Positions 34,392-45,761 are shown, numbered from the stretch's first letter. The stretch: 64,000 nt of DNA from Myxococcota bacterium (GCA_030065855.1 JASJCT010000013.1:1-64000); one strand, 5' to 3'. Made by a program: numbers and translations. The notes: generated by a model from the letters alone, not told the origin.

Positions 34392-34877
34392 ATGATTTTT
34401 TTTCCAAAATATATATTTATTTCAACTTTGTTCGGTCTGGCATGGATCGGCTGTAATCCGTCACAATCGAAAAATGCATCTGAAGCATCAGATCCAATGC
34501 GGTGCCAGCTACAAAATCTCGGTGAAGCGCCTGATCTCATCCTCAAAGGCGCTATTGATGATGATAGAATGGCCACTATTCAGGGCATCACCGACCCCAG
34601 ATCCCTGGTCTGGCGGGATAAGCAGGACGGCGAAACATATTACATCACTCGGGTCATGGGCTCAGAACAACGCCTTTTCTATTATCGCAGGATCGCCTCC
34701 AACGAATCCCCAGGGATCAAAACCGAGCTCACAGGTCACCTCATTCGGTGGGATAAACTCCCACCTTCTCGATTTGACGCTGTGGCAAAGGCACTCGCTA
34801 CAAAATACGATATACATATCGACCCCATAAAGACCTACCTCATCGATGCCGAGGGAAAGCCCACAGGATGTCCTTAG
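34392..34877 (+). CDS. Small lipoprotein of unknown function
   Basis: A 161-residue protein. The signal peptide ends at the lipobox WIGC (about Cys20), followed by a Ser/Asn/Ala linker. The mature domain (about 40-161) has mixed beta/alpha character (DLILKGAIDDDRMATI, YYITRVMGSEQRLFYYRR) with a lone Cys near the N-terminal side and a final Cys-Pro; these may form a disulfide. AAGAGG precedes the ATG. It stands alone between divergent rho and the convergent giant TPR gene. I recognise no family. Confidence 0.65.
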   Translation: MIFFPKYIFISTLFGLAWIGCNPSQSKNASEASDPMRCQLQNLGEAPDLILKGAIDDDRMATIQGITDPRSLVWRDKQDGETYYITRVMGSEQRLFYYRRIASNESPGIKTELTGHLIRWDKLPPSRFDAVAKALATKYDIHIDPIKTYLIDAEGKPTGCP

Positions 34878-34925
34878 GGCCCGGCAGCTGCAGTGTCTAA
34901 GTTTTTAATAGATGCGTTCGTTTTG

Positions 34926-35018
34926 ACGTGTCCGCCTCCTCGGAATCCGGCGGGATCTTGGACTTTCGAAATCTAACTCGAAACTCGATAACCCCGCCGT
35001 AGGCTCGGCGAAGGCGGG
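34926..35018. repeat. Palindromic repeat between convergent genes
   Basis: The first half contains TCCGCCTCCTCGGAATCCGGCGG-like imperfect pairing; the second has CCCGCC (34993-34998) pairing with GGCGGG (35013-35018). It lies directly downstream of the giant TPR gene and may act as its termination or 3'-end protection hairpin. Confidence 0.5.
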
Positions 35019-35065
35019 CCTCGTCATTCGTACGCGTCGATTTGAGGCGACACTTCGCTGGAAAT

Positions 35066-38000
35066 CTAAGTGCCGATTGTGATGCCGAGCGACTCCCGCA
35101 GTCGGAAATACTCCTCTGACACGCTAAACAACACCAGCTCTTTGATTTTTTCCTTTGGTGGTATTTCGTCGACCGAGCCACTCTCGGCCTGTATCATTCT
35201 GGCTGCGACCTCCATGTCGTTGGCCAGGATAAAACCAGCTCGGCAGCAGGTAAGCTCGACAGCATTGATCCATTTCTTGATGTCCGTTATCTCGCCGGAC
35301 TGCACGTATCGCTTCACCACCTTCCGAATGCTTTCGACTTCCAACGGGGATAGCCGCTCTTTGAGGACTTTGACGTACTGCGCCAGAACACCTGTCTTAT
35401 CCTGGGGCAACTCAAAGTCCGGCGCACCGATTTTTACCGCAGCGAGCAGTAGGATTTTGAGCTCACCGTGGGTTGGTAGTACCCATCGAATATAGTGCTC
35501 AGGACGATAATAGGTGAGGTGTTTGCCCACGATAAAAAGGAGATCCTGAGGTGAATACCCAGATAACAAACTGGCTCCACATGCGGTCGACATGGGATCG
35601 GTAAGGGCAAATCGAAGACCGCCTGCCTTGTCCTCTTGCACGTATAGGTCGGGAACCACCGGTATGTTGAGAACCTGTGCCGCGTAGAAAAACGTTTTGG
35701 AAAACGTCATGGTATCGTTTGCCGGCCGTTTTTGTCCTTTTTTGAGCCCAAATGCTTTGATTGGCTGCACTTTGAGGGACCGAACAGCCCGTGTCACGAG
35801 CTCAAAAATCTTGCCCACATAGACCGATTCAGTCGGATGGAAAAGGTCTTTGAGCCAACGCTCCTTGTCGAGCCGGGCTTGGGCACGCACCATACCGCGG
35901 GTTCGGTACTGCTCGTAGAACTGCTGTTCCTCTGCATCGGCCTTCTTAAGGAACGCCAGGGTTGCACACAGACACCACGCTTTGTCGTATTGGCGGTTCT
36001 CAAAATACATCTTTCGGAGCGCCTTGTACGAATCAACCCGGTAGGGATTTTTTTGTATCAGCCACTGATGTTCAGTAACCGCATTCTCAAACTGGCTCGG
36101 CAGGGATGCGTAGAGTTCAGCGAGAATTTCGTGCCGCATTGTATTGTTCGGATCCAGATTCGACGCCATCCTAAACGCCTCTGCTGCCGGTTCGTACTGG
36201 CCCATTCGGGTGCGATAAATCTCACCTAAGAAGTGCCACAGATTTATCTCGATATCCCTGCGATCCTGTCCGGCAATGCGGTGGAGCATCTTGCGGTAGT
36301 TCCGCTCGAGGCTCTTCCAGTCCTTTCGCTGGGTAAGGATGCGATCAATGGCCTCGAACGCCTTTAGATTCTCCAGGCTGTGGTCGAGGGAATTATTAAA
36401 TTGCACCACCGCGTTCTCAGCACTCTTGATTTCATCCCGAAAGATAACACCCATGGAATAGTAAAGACGCCCGAGCTTTATATCGTCTTGTTCCATTCCT
36501 GCGACCTGCTCGATGACCTCCACAACCCGCTGCCACTGCTTTGTACTTTGATAAAGCGGTATTAACTTGTGCAGGGTCGGCCGATCGTCTGGCTTGAGCT
36601 CAGTCGCCTCCACGTATGCAGAGATTGCTTTTTGCGGATTCTTCAGCTGTGATTGCCAGATATCGCCAATCTCGACCAACAAATCGAACTTCTCTTCGTC
36701 ATCCACTGCGTCCATGAGTACTTTCTTGTAGTGAATGACTTGCTCGAAATTCTTCTGCTCGGTGTGCAGCCCGATGACCTCCTCGAGGGTCGGTCGATGG
36801 CCATTATCCAATTCCAGGGCCTTGTCAAACATGTTGAGCGCCTTGCGTCGCTCCTTGAGCTGTGACTTGATGTGCCCCAGGCGATAAAAAATATCGACAA
36901 TGCGATCCCTCTCCTGCGTCTCCCGATGATGCACAAGGATCATTTGATAGTATTTAAACGCCTTGTCCCATTCCTCCAAACGATAGTGGATATCAGCGAT
37001 GCCGAGCACCGTTGGCAGGTGCGTACTGTCCAGGTCATAAGCAGCGCGATACGCTTTGAGTGCCTTTTCCAGATCTCCTTGTTTATCGCTGACCCGCGCA
37101 TACTGAAGCTGCAGCGCGTGCATTTCTGCGGAGGGCCGTTTTGTGCCCAATCGCACCAACATCTCCAGCAGCACTGCCGCTGCATCCCACTTCTCTGCTT
37201 CGACGTAGACATCTACGAGCGGCTCAGCAGCCTGTTGATTATTGGGATCAGATGCTAATGCATGCTCATACCATTCAATAGCTCTGTCCTGATCCTCGAG
37301 TTTCTGATCCCACAGCACTGCGAGCTCATATTGAACTTTGGACCTTATCCGCGCATTTTCTGTGTATTCCTGTTCCTGATCCATAACGCGTGCTGCCTCG
37401 ACCCATTCTCCCTCGTCGGTGTGGATCCGGCGCAATGCCCCAAGGGACGGTAGGTGGTTGGGCTCAATGTCCAATGCCGATCGAAAGTGCTCCATTGCAG
37501 CAGCGCGATTTAACAGGTTTTCTTCGTTCAGTTTTCCAAGTCTAAAAAACAAATCAATTTTTAGGGTGGGTTCGTCGACGGTCCGCACCAGCCGCTGCAG
37601 TGTCTCGTGAGCAGCTTCCCAATCCTCTCCAAGTGTTTGGAGCCGCGCCAATTCATCGAGCGCTGCTTCGTGGTCCGGATCGATATCTAAAATTTGGTTA
37701 TAGGCATCTATGGCCCGGTCTAGTTCGGAAAGCTCTGACGCGTACACCTGGCCCATCTGTTCGTAATAACCGATGCGTTCCGTTCGATCCGGGATGGCGT
37801 TGATGTGCCGTTCGTAGGTAAGGATCAGATCCTGCCAACGACCGATCTGCCGATATATCCGCTCGAGCGCCTCGAACGCGTCGACATTATTGGGATCGAC
37901 CTCGATGACCGCTTCGTAGTGCTCGGCCGCTTTTTCGGGCCTCACAAATTCACGTTCGAGCATTTCAGCGATCTTCGTGTGCAAGGAGATGCGTTCCCGC

Positions 38001-41000
38001 TCGGAGGTAGCGTGTTGCAACTGTAGCTCCAGCACATCCATCAGATCTTGCCATCGCTCGAGTTTGCTGTACAACCGTTCCAGTCCCTTATGCGCGATGG
38101 CGCTGCCTTCGTCGATTTCAAGAACGCTCTGATACTCTTCTATCGCCGCGGGCAGTTCGTTTAGCTGGGTCTCGTAAATCTCACCGATACGCAAGTGGGT
38201 AGCAACGACCCGATCCGGTTCGTCGGTGATCACCTCCAGCTTTCGCCGCAAGATGGGAATGAGATCCTGCCAGTTTTGCGCTGCTCCAAAAAGCCGCTCA
38301 AGCGCGTTGATCGCCGTTTCCATGCCTGGATCGATGTCGAGGGCATTTTTATACGCGGCCCGCGCTTGGGGAATATCTCTTAAATACTCCTCGTAGACCT
38401 CACCGATCTCCACTAGGAATTCTTTCCGTTTATCCGGGTCCTGCTCGCAATCCACTGCTCGCTTTAGCACTTCCACAAACTCATCCCACTGTTTGGCCCC
38501 CCGATACAGATCGCCCATGAGCCGTAGGGCAGAAACGTTCTCAGCGTCGAGCTGCAAGACACGCTGGTAATAGGCGATCGCATATTCTGGATGGCCTAGC
38601 TCAGCGGCGTACCATTTGCCGATTTTTAAACACAGATTGATTTGTGTCTCTTGATCCTCCACGCTTTGAAGGACTTGATTGCACGATGCGAGGAGATCGT
38701 CCCATTTACCAGTAATAGAGGCGAGTCGCTCCAGGTAATCCGCTGTTTCATCGCTGGAATAGTCTTCCTCGAACGCGTGCTGCATCACGATAAAGGCGTT
38801 TTCAGGTTGGCCGAGATGCTCCTCGTAAATTCGAGCACCTTCCCGGTACACTTTTACCCGCTCGGGTACATCTTCTAAGTAATTTAATTTATTGAAATAC
38901 CGTTCAGTGAGTTCTTCCCAAGATGCTTCCTTTGTCGTGATTTCGACAAAATACTCAAAGGCGAGCTCGTGCAGAGGATATACGTCGAGGATGCGCCTGT
39001 AAGACGTTTTTGCTTCAAGGGGCCGATCGAGCTGCTTCTCGTAAATGCGCGCCTGCCTGAGCATGGCATCGATGATCGCATCCCCTTCCAGCAGGTCTGC
39101 CTTGCGGCCGAGCGTTGCAATGAGCTCGTTCCACATCCCTTGCTTTTCGTAAAGCGCATCGAGTGCTTCCAGGCATTCGAGGTTGGCAGGATCGACCTCG
39201 CTTGCGTTCTGCCAGGCCTCGATGGCCTCTTCTGGTCTATCGAGAATCTCGCCGTAGATCTTACCCAACTTGGCGTAAAATTCGCGAAGCTCTTCCTCCT
39301 CGAGTTCTGCTGCGCCTGCTGCAATAATGCGATCTACTGTCTCGATGAGCAGCAGCCACTCCTGATTCTTTTCGTGTATCGCAGCAATGGCTTTGAGCGC
39401 GGTCAAGTTTTGTGAGTCGATGGCGATTACGTTTTCCCAGTTCTCCAGGGCACTGCGATCTCGATCGAGGCATTCTCCCCACACAAGGCCGAGCTGGCTG
39501 TAGATGCGGATACGGGATTCATCGTCCTCCACGGCCAGGACTGCTCGCTCCAGTACGTCGACCAGGTCGCTCCAGTTCTCCTGTCTGGCGTAAAGGTCTG
39601 CAAGGGCCTCCAGCGCATCGCCGTCTTCGCCTTTAATATCAATTACATTGCCAAAATACTCGATGGCCTTATCGATGTCGTCTAAGCATTCTGCTGAGAT
39701 GGTTCCCAGCTTTGCAAAAAGATCTGCCTGTGCTGCTTCGCTGTCTGTCGCATCTTTCATCCGCGTATAGACATCAAAAAGCTCGGGCCATGCCTCTCTA
39801 TCGGCATAGATCAGTTCGAGATGTTCGAGTGACGCTCGATGCCCTGGATCCAGTTCGTCCACAACGTGATGGAAGCAGATGAGCGCCCTTTCGTAATCAT
39901 CGAGTTGGGTCTCATAGATCACACCCATTCTATGCGTATGGATAACCCGATCCTCATCAGATGGGGCTATCTGAGCCAGCTTTTCTAGAATGGTGACAAG
40001 CCATTCCCATTCCATGATCTGGGTGTAAATGCGATCGAGGGAAGTGAGCACCTCGATATCATCTTCGCCATGATCTAGGCAGGCGCGATAGGCCTGCTCG
40101 GCCCGAGTAATATCATCCAGTTGGTGCTCGGCAACCAGGGCCAATCGCTTGGCTAACAGGTGCTTGACGTCGTCATCCTCAACCTTGTGGTACAGGTCCT
40201 GATAGAGATCTGCGAGATCGGACCATGCATCAATGGACTTGGCAAGGCGCTCTATCTCCTCACCGGAATGTTCATCAAAGGGATCGGTGGAAAACGCCTT
40301 GCAATACCACTGAAACGCTTCAACCGGATCCAGGTTCTTTTCTTCCTGAATTTCGGCAATGTGGTGGATCATCGAAATTTTATCGCTTGGTTCCTCAATA
40401 TCTTCGAGCTGTGCCACATAAAGCGATATCAGCCGCTCCCATTCTCCTTGCATTCGATACAGTGGCTCCAGTATCTCGCCGATCTCGGTTCGATGGACAC
40501 CATCGGAAAAGAGGAACTCGAGCGCGCTAGCAGCTGACTCTTGGGTAGGCTCAGCAGCGAGGATATCCCGATACACGTCAATTGCTTTGTCGACATCGTT
40601 TAATTCCAAATGGTAGAGTTGACCGAGGCGAAATTGAAGATCAAGACTTGCGTTTGGATCATCTGCGACAAGGGCTTCCCGTTGTAAAATATCCGCCAGG
40701 TCTTCCCATCTTTCCTCGTTTTGATACAGGGAATCGAGCCTGAGTAGCGCCGGGCGGTTTTCAGCATCAAAATCAAGGACTTTCTTATACCTCGCGACTG
40801 CTTCGTCCGGCTTAGAAAGCTTGTCCTCATATATTGCACCGGCTCTTAGGCCGAGCTGCACCGCATGTTCTGCTTCCACGACCTCTTCGAGCTGCTCGTC
40901 GAAGAGGTTGCCCAAATCTATCCACCTGTCTGTCTGCTGCGCAATGTCTTCTAACCGCGACAAGGTTTTTTCGTTCACCCGGTCTTCGGCCAGCGCTCTG

Positions 41001-44000
41001 GCGTAGACATCGAATGCCTCGGCCGGTGTATCGAGATGCAGCTCGCTTTCGAGCATTTGAGCAATCTGATGCAACAGTTCGAGCCGCTGCCACGAATCCT
41101 CAGATGCCTGTACTTTCTTTTCAAGGACATTAATAAGCTTGCGCCACTCGGATAATTGCTCGTATAGGGGTTCGAGTACTTCGGCCACCAACATGGTCTC
41201 TTGGTCAGATTCTAGGAGCACATCCAACGCACGAACCGTGGGTGCGTGCTCAGGGGACGTCGATAGGACCTCTCGAAAATAATCCACTGCGCGGGGCACA
41301 TCATTGAGGTGCTCAACATAGAGCTCGCCAATCCTAAATTTAAAGGAGATTGCCTCATCTGGATCATCTGAAAGCGCTGCTTCCCGCTCCAACACAGACA
41401 ATAGGTCATGCCATTCCTCAGCTTCGGTATACAGGACATCCAGCCGTTGAATCGCTTGAACATCATCTGGATCAAACTCTAGAATCCGTTGGTAGGTATC
41501 AATGGCTCGCTGCGCATCCCCAGTCTCCCGCTCGTACATTGCACCGAGGATGTAGAGGACTTCGCGCTTTTCTTCAGCCGAGGTCACCAGATCGACCTTG
41601 CGGTTATATATTTCTTGGAGATCTGTCCACCGCTCAAGCTTAAGATAGATGGCCTCCAAGTGGCCCAGCGCGTCTAGATCGTCCTCATCCAACTCGAGTA
41701 CCCGCGAGTACACCTCGATCGCCTTATCTGGATTATCGAGAATATCCTCATAGATCTGACTGGCCTTAAAAAGAAAGGATTTCTGATCCTCGGGGTCGGT
41801 TACCATTTCAACCTTTTTAAGGTAAATGATTGCGAGCTCACCGTAATTTTCATTGATTTGGTAGGCCCGCTCCAACGCCGTGGCAGCATCGATAAACATC
41901 GGATCTGCATCGAGTACATGCCGGTAGTGTTTGATGGCACTATCAACGTCGTGAATCTGATGTTCAAAGAGCTCGGCAATTTTAAAGTGGTACGCCGCCG
42001 CAAGATCGTAGTTGTCTAGGTCTTCGACAACGCTTAAATATACTGCCGCCAATTCTTCGTACAATACGAGTGCGCCGGCCAATCGCTGCAGTTCTTCCTG
42101 TGTGGTTTCGTCCGCAGGGTCTACCTTAAGTGCGCGGCCGAGTGTTTCAAAAGACTTTTGTGGCACGTCGCCTGAAGCTTCGTACAGATTTGCAATGCGA
42201 TGGAGGAGTTCTACTTTGCGCGTGGTCTCGGCTTCTTCCTCCAACATTATTTCGTACACATTGATGAGCTTTTCCCAGGAACCGGCATTTTGATAGATCG
42301 GTTCCAAGATATCTGCCACGTCCCATTTGAAATCGGGATCTTCAATTATGCGCTCCAAAGCCGTAATCGCGTCTGAATTTGCTTCGTCAACTTCAAGAAC
42401 TTCGCGATACGTCTCTATCGCCGCGCCCACCTCGGCGAGATTTGTTTCTCTGAGCTCTGCTAATCGAAGCTTGAGCGCGACAATATCGGTTGCATCTCCT
42501 CCGAGACTGAGCTGTTGTTGAAGATTGTCCGCAAGATCCGGCCATTGGCCGAGGGTTACAAACAAATTATCCAACGCCTTTAACGCTGCCCCATTGCCAC
42601 CATCAATGTTTAAAACTTCCTTTAAGCATTGGACAGCCTCTTCTGGTCTTTCGAGCATCTCCTCAAGAATCATGGCCATCTGAAAATATATATTTATTTT
42701 TTCTTCCACATCGGAAAGCAAGTCTACTTTTACTTTGTATACGTTAATCAGATCATCCCAACGCTCGGTACGATTAAAAATCTGTTCCAGTGATGAGATC
42801 GCATCTAGGTGATGTGGATCTACTTCTAATGTTTTTGTAAATGCATTGATTGCGCGATCCACGTCATCGAGCTGGGTATCGAATATTTGAGCTGATCGCA
42901 GCCACAGATGCATTGCAACTTCTGAATCATCTGTAATTTCAGCACCCGCCTCGAGCAGCTCTGCCATCTCCTGCCATGAATCCAGGATTGCAGTGATTTG
43001 TTCTAATTGTTCCAGAGCTCGGCTATCATCTGGATTGACCTTGAAAGCTCTGCTATACGCGACAAACGCCCGTTCCGGAGACGCGAGTTTTTGAGCGGCA
43101 ACTTCCCCTTTTTTGAGCAGGTGCTCGTATTTCTCAAATACTTCTTCGGCCCGTATGACCAAAATTTCCAGCGTATCGAGCAGGTTATCCCAAGCTTCCC
43201 GCTCTTCGTAAAACGGTGTGAGGATCTGGGCTGCTTCGAGTTGATAGGTCTCGTCCTTGAGCAGTCCTTCGAGGGCAGTCCTGGCATCTTCGTAATCCGG
43301 GGCTATAGCCAAAATCTCCCGATAACACTCCAATGCTCGGCCCTTCTCTTCGAGATGCAAATCATAGACTTGCCCGAGGCGGAACTTAATCTCTACCTCT
43401 TCATCTGTCTCCAAAACAACGGCACCCAAGGCCCGCTCAAGCACATCTGCGACGTCGGACCAGCGTTCTTCCTGTGAATAGATGCGATCGAGGGCTGAAA
43501 GTGCGCGGGGCTCATCGCCAGCCATCTCCAGAATGCTCAACAGGACATCTACTGCCTTTGCAGTGTCGCCGACCTCCTCTTCCCACAGAAGGGCCTGGTT
43601 GTAGAGGATTTCTTTGCGCTCGTCATCGTCTTCGGCCATTTCCAAGCGGCGCGCATAAATGTCAAGCAGCTCCTCATACCGCCCCATTTGTGTGTAGATT
43701 TTCTCCAGCGCCGCAACAGCTGTCGGGTTTTTGGGATCTTCTGACAAAATAGTGTCGTAGAAGGACAGCGCCTCCTCGGGCTGCTTCATCTCCTCACTGA
43801 GAATACGCGCTATCCGGAGCTGGAGATCAATTTTCTCCATCTCCGAGGCATCATCCAACACTTCATTGTAAGCCGCCACAACACCTTCAAATTGCCCTGC
43901 TTTTGCCGCGATACGCTCTAGATCATCTTTGGTGGTCGACTCCTCAGGTGCCAATCGATAGGCATTGAGATACCCCTTGAAAGCACGGTCTAGATCCCGC

Positions 44001-45499
44001 AGTTCCTCCTCGGCAATAAAGGCAATGCGTTGCCACAGGGTGCGCGTTTCGTAATCATCATCAATGTGCTTTAGGCGCACTTCGAGCACATCTGCGAGCT
44101 TGAGCGGCTCGTTTCGCTCCTCCAGAATTGGAATGAGCGCTTCGGCAGCATCGGGATTGTCAGGTTCTAAGGAGAGTATGGCTTCGTAACACCGAGCAGC
44201 CCGATCGACACGGGATTTTTTTTCTATCCAAAGCTCGGCGATCTTAAATTGCAGGGCCACCTTTGCCCCTGCATCCTTATTTGTTCGATCCGCTTCCCGT
44301 TCGAGAACGCGAATGAACTCGTCCCACTTGCCAGTTGCCGCATAGAAATTCTCGAGCTCCTCCCACGCTTGCATTGACAAATAGCGCTTTTTTAGCTGCT
44401 CCTGTGCCCGCCGATCATCGGGGTTGATATCAATGATGGCTTTCCACGCGTCGACCGCCTTTTTGTCGTCACCCAGCTTGTCTCCATAGATCTGCCCCAA
44501 CTTTTGAAGCAGGGGCACATGTTGAGACGCCTCCATCAATGCATCCACCTGGATTTCGAGGACCTGGGCAAGCTTGGCCCAGTCCTTTGCGCGCTCGTAA
44601 AAAACCGCCAGATTTTCCAGCGCCTCTTTGTTTTCTGGATCCAACGCCAACACTGCTTCCCAACTTTCAATGCACGTGCTGGGACGCTTGAGGCGTTCTG
44701 TTATCAGCCGAGCGATTGCTACAAACCCCTCGAGGCGATCCGAAGGATCTTCTAATTGCTCTGTCTCTCGCTTCATCACGGCCGCGAGTTTCTCCCAGTC
44801 GCGGCGTTTCTCGTACATCTCTCTAAGAAAATCGATCGCCTGCCGATGGGTGGGATCGGCGTTAAGCACTGCCTCATAGGCCTTAATCGCTTCGGCTTGG
44901 TTTGAAAACCGCTGCCAAAAGAGCTCAGCGACCCTGGAAAAAACAGCCACTTTGTCTTCTGGCGCGGCCACGACCTCGCCTTTTGCCTTTAGCATCTTAA
45001 CCAGGTCCGGCCACCGGCTCATGGCCTCGTATTTCTTGATGGCAGCATCGATGGCAGGCAGGTAATCACTTTTTAGTTTCACTATGGATTGATAGGTATT
45101 TACGACCATCACATCTTGCTTGATATGATCGTCATAAATTTTTGCGAGGGCCATGAGCGTGTAAATCTTCTGGCCTTCATCTGGAATGACCTTGGTTTGC
45201 TTTTTGAAAAAATCCGTAAGTGCATGCCATTTTCCGGTCTCGTTGAACAATCGCAGCAGTGCATCGACAATGTCGGGATGGCCAGGATCTATTTGCCATG
45301 CATTCTGCCAAGCTGCGATCCCCTTATCTGCACCATTTGCTTCAGACGCGCGGGCCTCGGCGATGGCCTCCTTGAGCTCAGGAGATACTGTCCTATCGAG
45401 ACCGCTGTGATTGGGGTGTCCAGAGTCGCCCACATCTGAACTCGTGCGCGCTTCATCGCTAGCAGCATTTTTCTCTCTCATATCTATTCCGTCGCTCAT
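35066..45499 (-). CDS. Giant TPR-repeat protein (3477 residues)
   Basis: By far the largest gene of the window. After about 45 residues it is built of some thirty repeats of roughly 105 residues, each equal to about three TPR helix pairs, with the recurring theme WEDL..VLE / D..E.I....IAxIYE..L.D...AI..Y..VLxxDP...xAL..L. This would give a very long superhelical scaffold. The last 260 residues differ (VPDLYVQEDKAGG, FIVGKHLTYYRPEHYIRW) and seem to be a separate domain seen at the end of myxobacterial TPR giants. There is no signal peptide or membrane segment, so it is probably cytoplasmic. I chose ATG 45499 (AGGTGGAGG upstream); GTG 45508 is an alternative. It is the most downstream of four minus-strand repeat/sensor genes. 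Partner proteins are unknown. Confidence 0.9.
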   Translation of the reverse strand: MSDGIDMREKNAASDEARTSSDVGDSGHPNHSGLDRTVSPELKEAIAEARASEANGADKGIAAWQNAWQIDPGHPDIVDALLRLFNETGKWHALTDFFKKQTKVIPDEGQKIYTLMALAKIYDDHIKQDVMVVNTYQSIVKLKSDYLPAIDAAIKKYEAMSRWPDLVKMLKAKGEVVAAPEDKVAVFSRVAELFWQRFSNQAEAIKAYEAVLNADPTHRQAIDFLREMYEKRRDWEKLAAVMKRETEQLEDPSDRLEGFVAIARLITERLKRPSTCIESWEAVLALDPENKEALENLAVFYERAKDWAKLAQVLEIQVDALMEASQHVPLLQKLGQIYGDKLGDDKKAVDAWKAIIDINPDDRRAQEQLKKRYLSMQAWEELENFYAATGKWDEFIRVLEREADRTNKDAGAKVALQFKIAELWIEKKSRVDRAARCYEAILSLEPDNPDAAEALIPILEERNEPLKLADVLEVRLKHIDDDYETRTLWQRIAFIAEEELRDLDRAFKGYLNAYRLAPEESTTKDDLERIAAKAGQFEGVVAAYNEVLDDASEMEKIDLQLRIARILSEEMKQPEEALSFYDTILSEDPKNPTAVAALEKIYTQMGRYEELLDIYARRLEMAEDDDERKEILYNQALLWEEEVGDTAKAVDVLLSILEMAGDEPRALSALDRIYSQEERWSDVADVLERALGAVVLETDEEVEIKFRLGQVYDLHLEEKGRALECYREILAIAPDYEDARTALEGLLKDETYQLEAAQILTPFYEEREAWDNLLDTLEILVIRAEEVFEKYEHLLKKGEVAAQKLASPERAFVAYSRAFKVNPDDSRALEQLEQITAILDSWQEMAELLEAGAEITDDSEVAMHLWLRSAQIFDTQLDDVDRAINAFTKTLEVDPHHLDAISSLEQIFNRTERWDDLINVYKVKVDLLSDVEEKINIYFQMAMILEEMLERPEEAVQCLKEVLNIDGGNGAALKALDNLFVTLGQWPDLADNLQQQLSLGGDATDIVALKLRLAELRETNLAEVGAAIETYREVLEVDEANSDAITALERIIEDPDFKWDVADILEPIYQNAGSWEKLINVYEIMLEEEAETTRKVELLHRIANLYEASGDVPQKSFETLGRALKVDPADETTQEELQRLAGALVLYEELAAVYLSVVEDLDNYDLAAAYHFKIAELFEHQIHDVDSAIKHYRHVLDADPMFIDAATALERAYQINENYGELAIIYLKKVEMVTDPEDQKSFLFKASQIYEDILDNPDKAIEVYSRVLELDEDDLDALGHLEAIYLKLERWTDLQEIYNRKVDLVTSAEEKREVLYILGAMYERETGDAQRAIDTYQRILEFDPDDVQAIQRLDVLYTEAEEWHDLLSVLEREAALSDDPDEAISFKFRIGELYVEHLNDVPRAVDYFREVLSTSPEHAPTVRALDVLLESDQETMLVAEVLEPLYEQLSEWRKLINVLEKKVQASEDSWQRLELLHQIAQMLESELHLDTPAEAFDVYARALAEDRVNEKTLSRLEDIAQQTDRWIDLGNLFDEQLEEVVEAEHAVQLGLRAGAIYEDKLSKPDEAVARYKKVLDFDAENRPALLRLDSLYQNEERWEDLADILQREALVADDPNASLDLQFRLGQLYHLELNDVDKAIDVYRDILAAEPTQESAASALEFLFSDGVHRTEIGEILEPLYRMQGEWERLISLYVAQLEDIEEPSDKISMIHHIAEIQEEKNLDPVEAFQWYCKAFSTDPFDEHSGEEIERLAKSIDAWSDLADLYQDLYHKVEDDDVKHLLAKRLALVAEHQLDDITRAEQAYRACLDHGEDDIEVLTSLDRIYTQIMEWEWLVTILEKLAQIAPSDEDRVIHTHRMGVIYETQLDDYERALICFHHVVDELDPGHRASLEHLELIYADREAWPELFDVYTRMKDATDSEAAQADLFAKLGTISAECLDDIDKAIEYFGNVIDIKGEDGDALEALADLYARQENWSDLVDVLERAVLAVEDDESRIRIYSQLGLVWGECLDRDRSALENWENVIAIDSQNLTALKAIAAIHEKNQEWLLLIETVDRIIAAGAAELEEEELREFYAKLGKIYGEILDRPEEAIEAWQNASEVDPANLECLEALDALYEKQGMWNELIATLGRKADLLEGDAIIDAMLRQARIYEKQLDRPLEAKTSYRRILDVYPLHELAFEYFVEITTKEASWEELTERYFNKLNYLEDVPERVKVYREGARIYEEHLGQPENAFIVMQHAFEEDYSSDETADYLERLASITGKWDDLLASCNQVLQSVEDQETQINLCLKIGKWYAAELGHPEYAIAYYQRVLQLDAENVSALRLMGDLYRGAKQWDEFVEVLKRAVDCEQDPDKRKEFLVEIGEVYEEYLRDIPQARAAYKNALDIDPGMETAINALERLFGAAQNWQDLIPILRRKLEVITDEPDRVVATHLRIGEIYETQLNELPAAIEEYQSVLEIDEGSAIAHKGLERLYSKLERWQDLMDVLELQLQHATSERERISLHTKIAEMLEREFVRPEKAAEHYEAVIEVDPNNVDAFEALERIYRQIGRWQDLILTYERHINAIPDRTERIGYYEQMGQVYASELSELDRAIDAYNQILDIDPDHEAALDELARLQTLGEDWEAAHETLQRLVRTVDEPTLKIDLFFRLGKLNEENLLNRAAAMEHFRSALDIEPNHLPSLGALRRIHTDEGEWVEAARVMDQEQEYTENARIRSKVQYELAVLWDQKLEDQDRAIEWYEHALASDPNNQQAAEPLVDVYVEAEKWDAAAVLLEMLVRLGTKRPSAEMHALQLQYARVSDKQGDLEKALKAYRAAYDLDSTHLPTVLGIADIHYRLEEWDKAFKYYQMILVHHRETQERDRIVDIFYRLGHIKSQLKERRKALNMFDKALELDNGHRPTLEEVIGLHTEQKNFEQVIHYKKVLMDAVDDEEKFDLLVEIGDIWQSQLKNPQKAISAYVEATELKPDDRPTLHKLIPLYQSTKQWQRVVEVIEQVAGMEQDDIKLGRLYYSMGVIFRDEIKSAENAVVQFNNSLDHSLENLKAFEAIDRILTQRKDWKSLERNYRKMLHRIAGQDRRDIEINLWHFLGEIYRTRMGQYEPAAEAFRMASNLDPNNTMRHEILAELYASLPSQFENAVTEHQWLIQKNPYRVDSYKALRKMYFENRQYDKAWCLCATLAFLKKADAEEQQFYEQYRTRGMVRAQARLDKERWLKDLFHPTESVYVGKIFELVTRAVRSLKVQPIKAFGLKKGQKRPANDTMTFSKTFFYAAQVLNIPVVPDLYVQEDKAGGLRFALTDPMSTACGASLLSGYSPQDLLFIVGKHLTYYRPEHYIRWVLPTHGELKILLLAAVKIGAPDFELPQDKTGVLAQYVKVLKERLSPLEVESIRKVVKRYVQSGEITDIKKWINAVELTCCRAGFILANDMEVAARMIQAESGSVDEIPPKEKIKELVLFSVSEEYFRLRESLGITIGT

Positions 45500-45761
45500 C
45501 GCCTCCACCTAATCCTCATGCTTGGATTCCGAATCCACTGTCCATCCACGTCTCAACGCATCAAAAAACATCACACCGCACAAAATACACACATTTCCGC
45601 CTTCGCCCCCAATTTTTGGAACAGACCTGGCGAGACGGAAAATCCGGGATGTGTGATCATGCTGAGAACCGGTTCATCTCCTGTAAGTTACGTCAATCTA
45701 TTGCGAAAGATAATCCGAAACCGAGGTCGGATTTTGTCAACGGCCACAAACGAATGCACAC

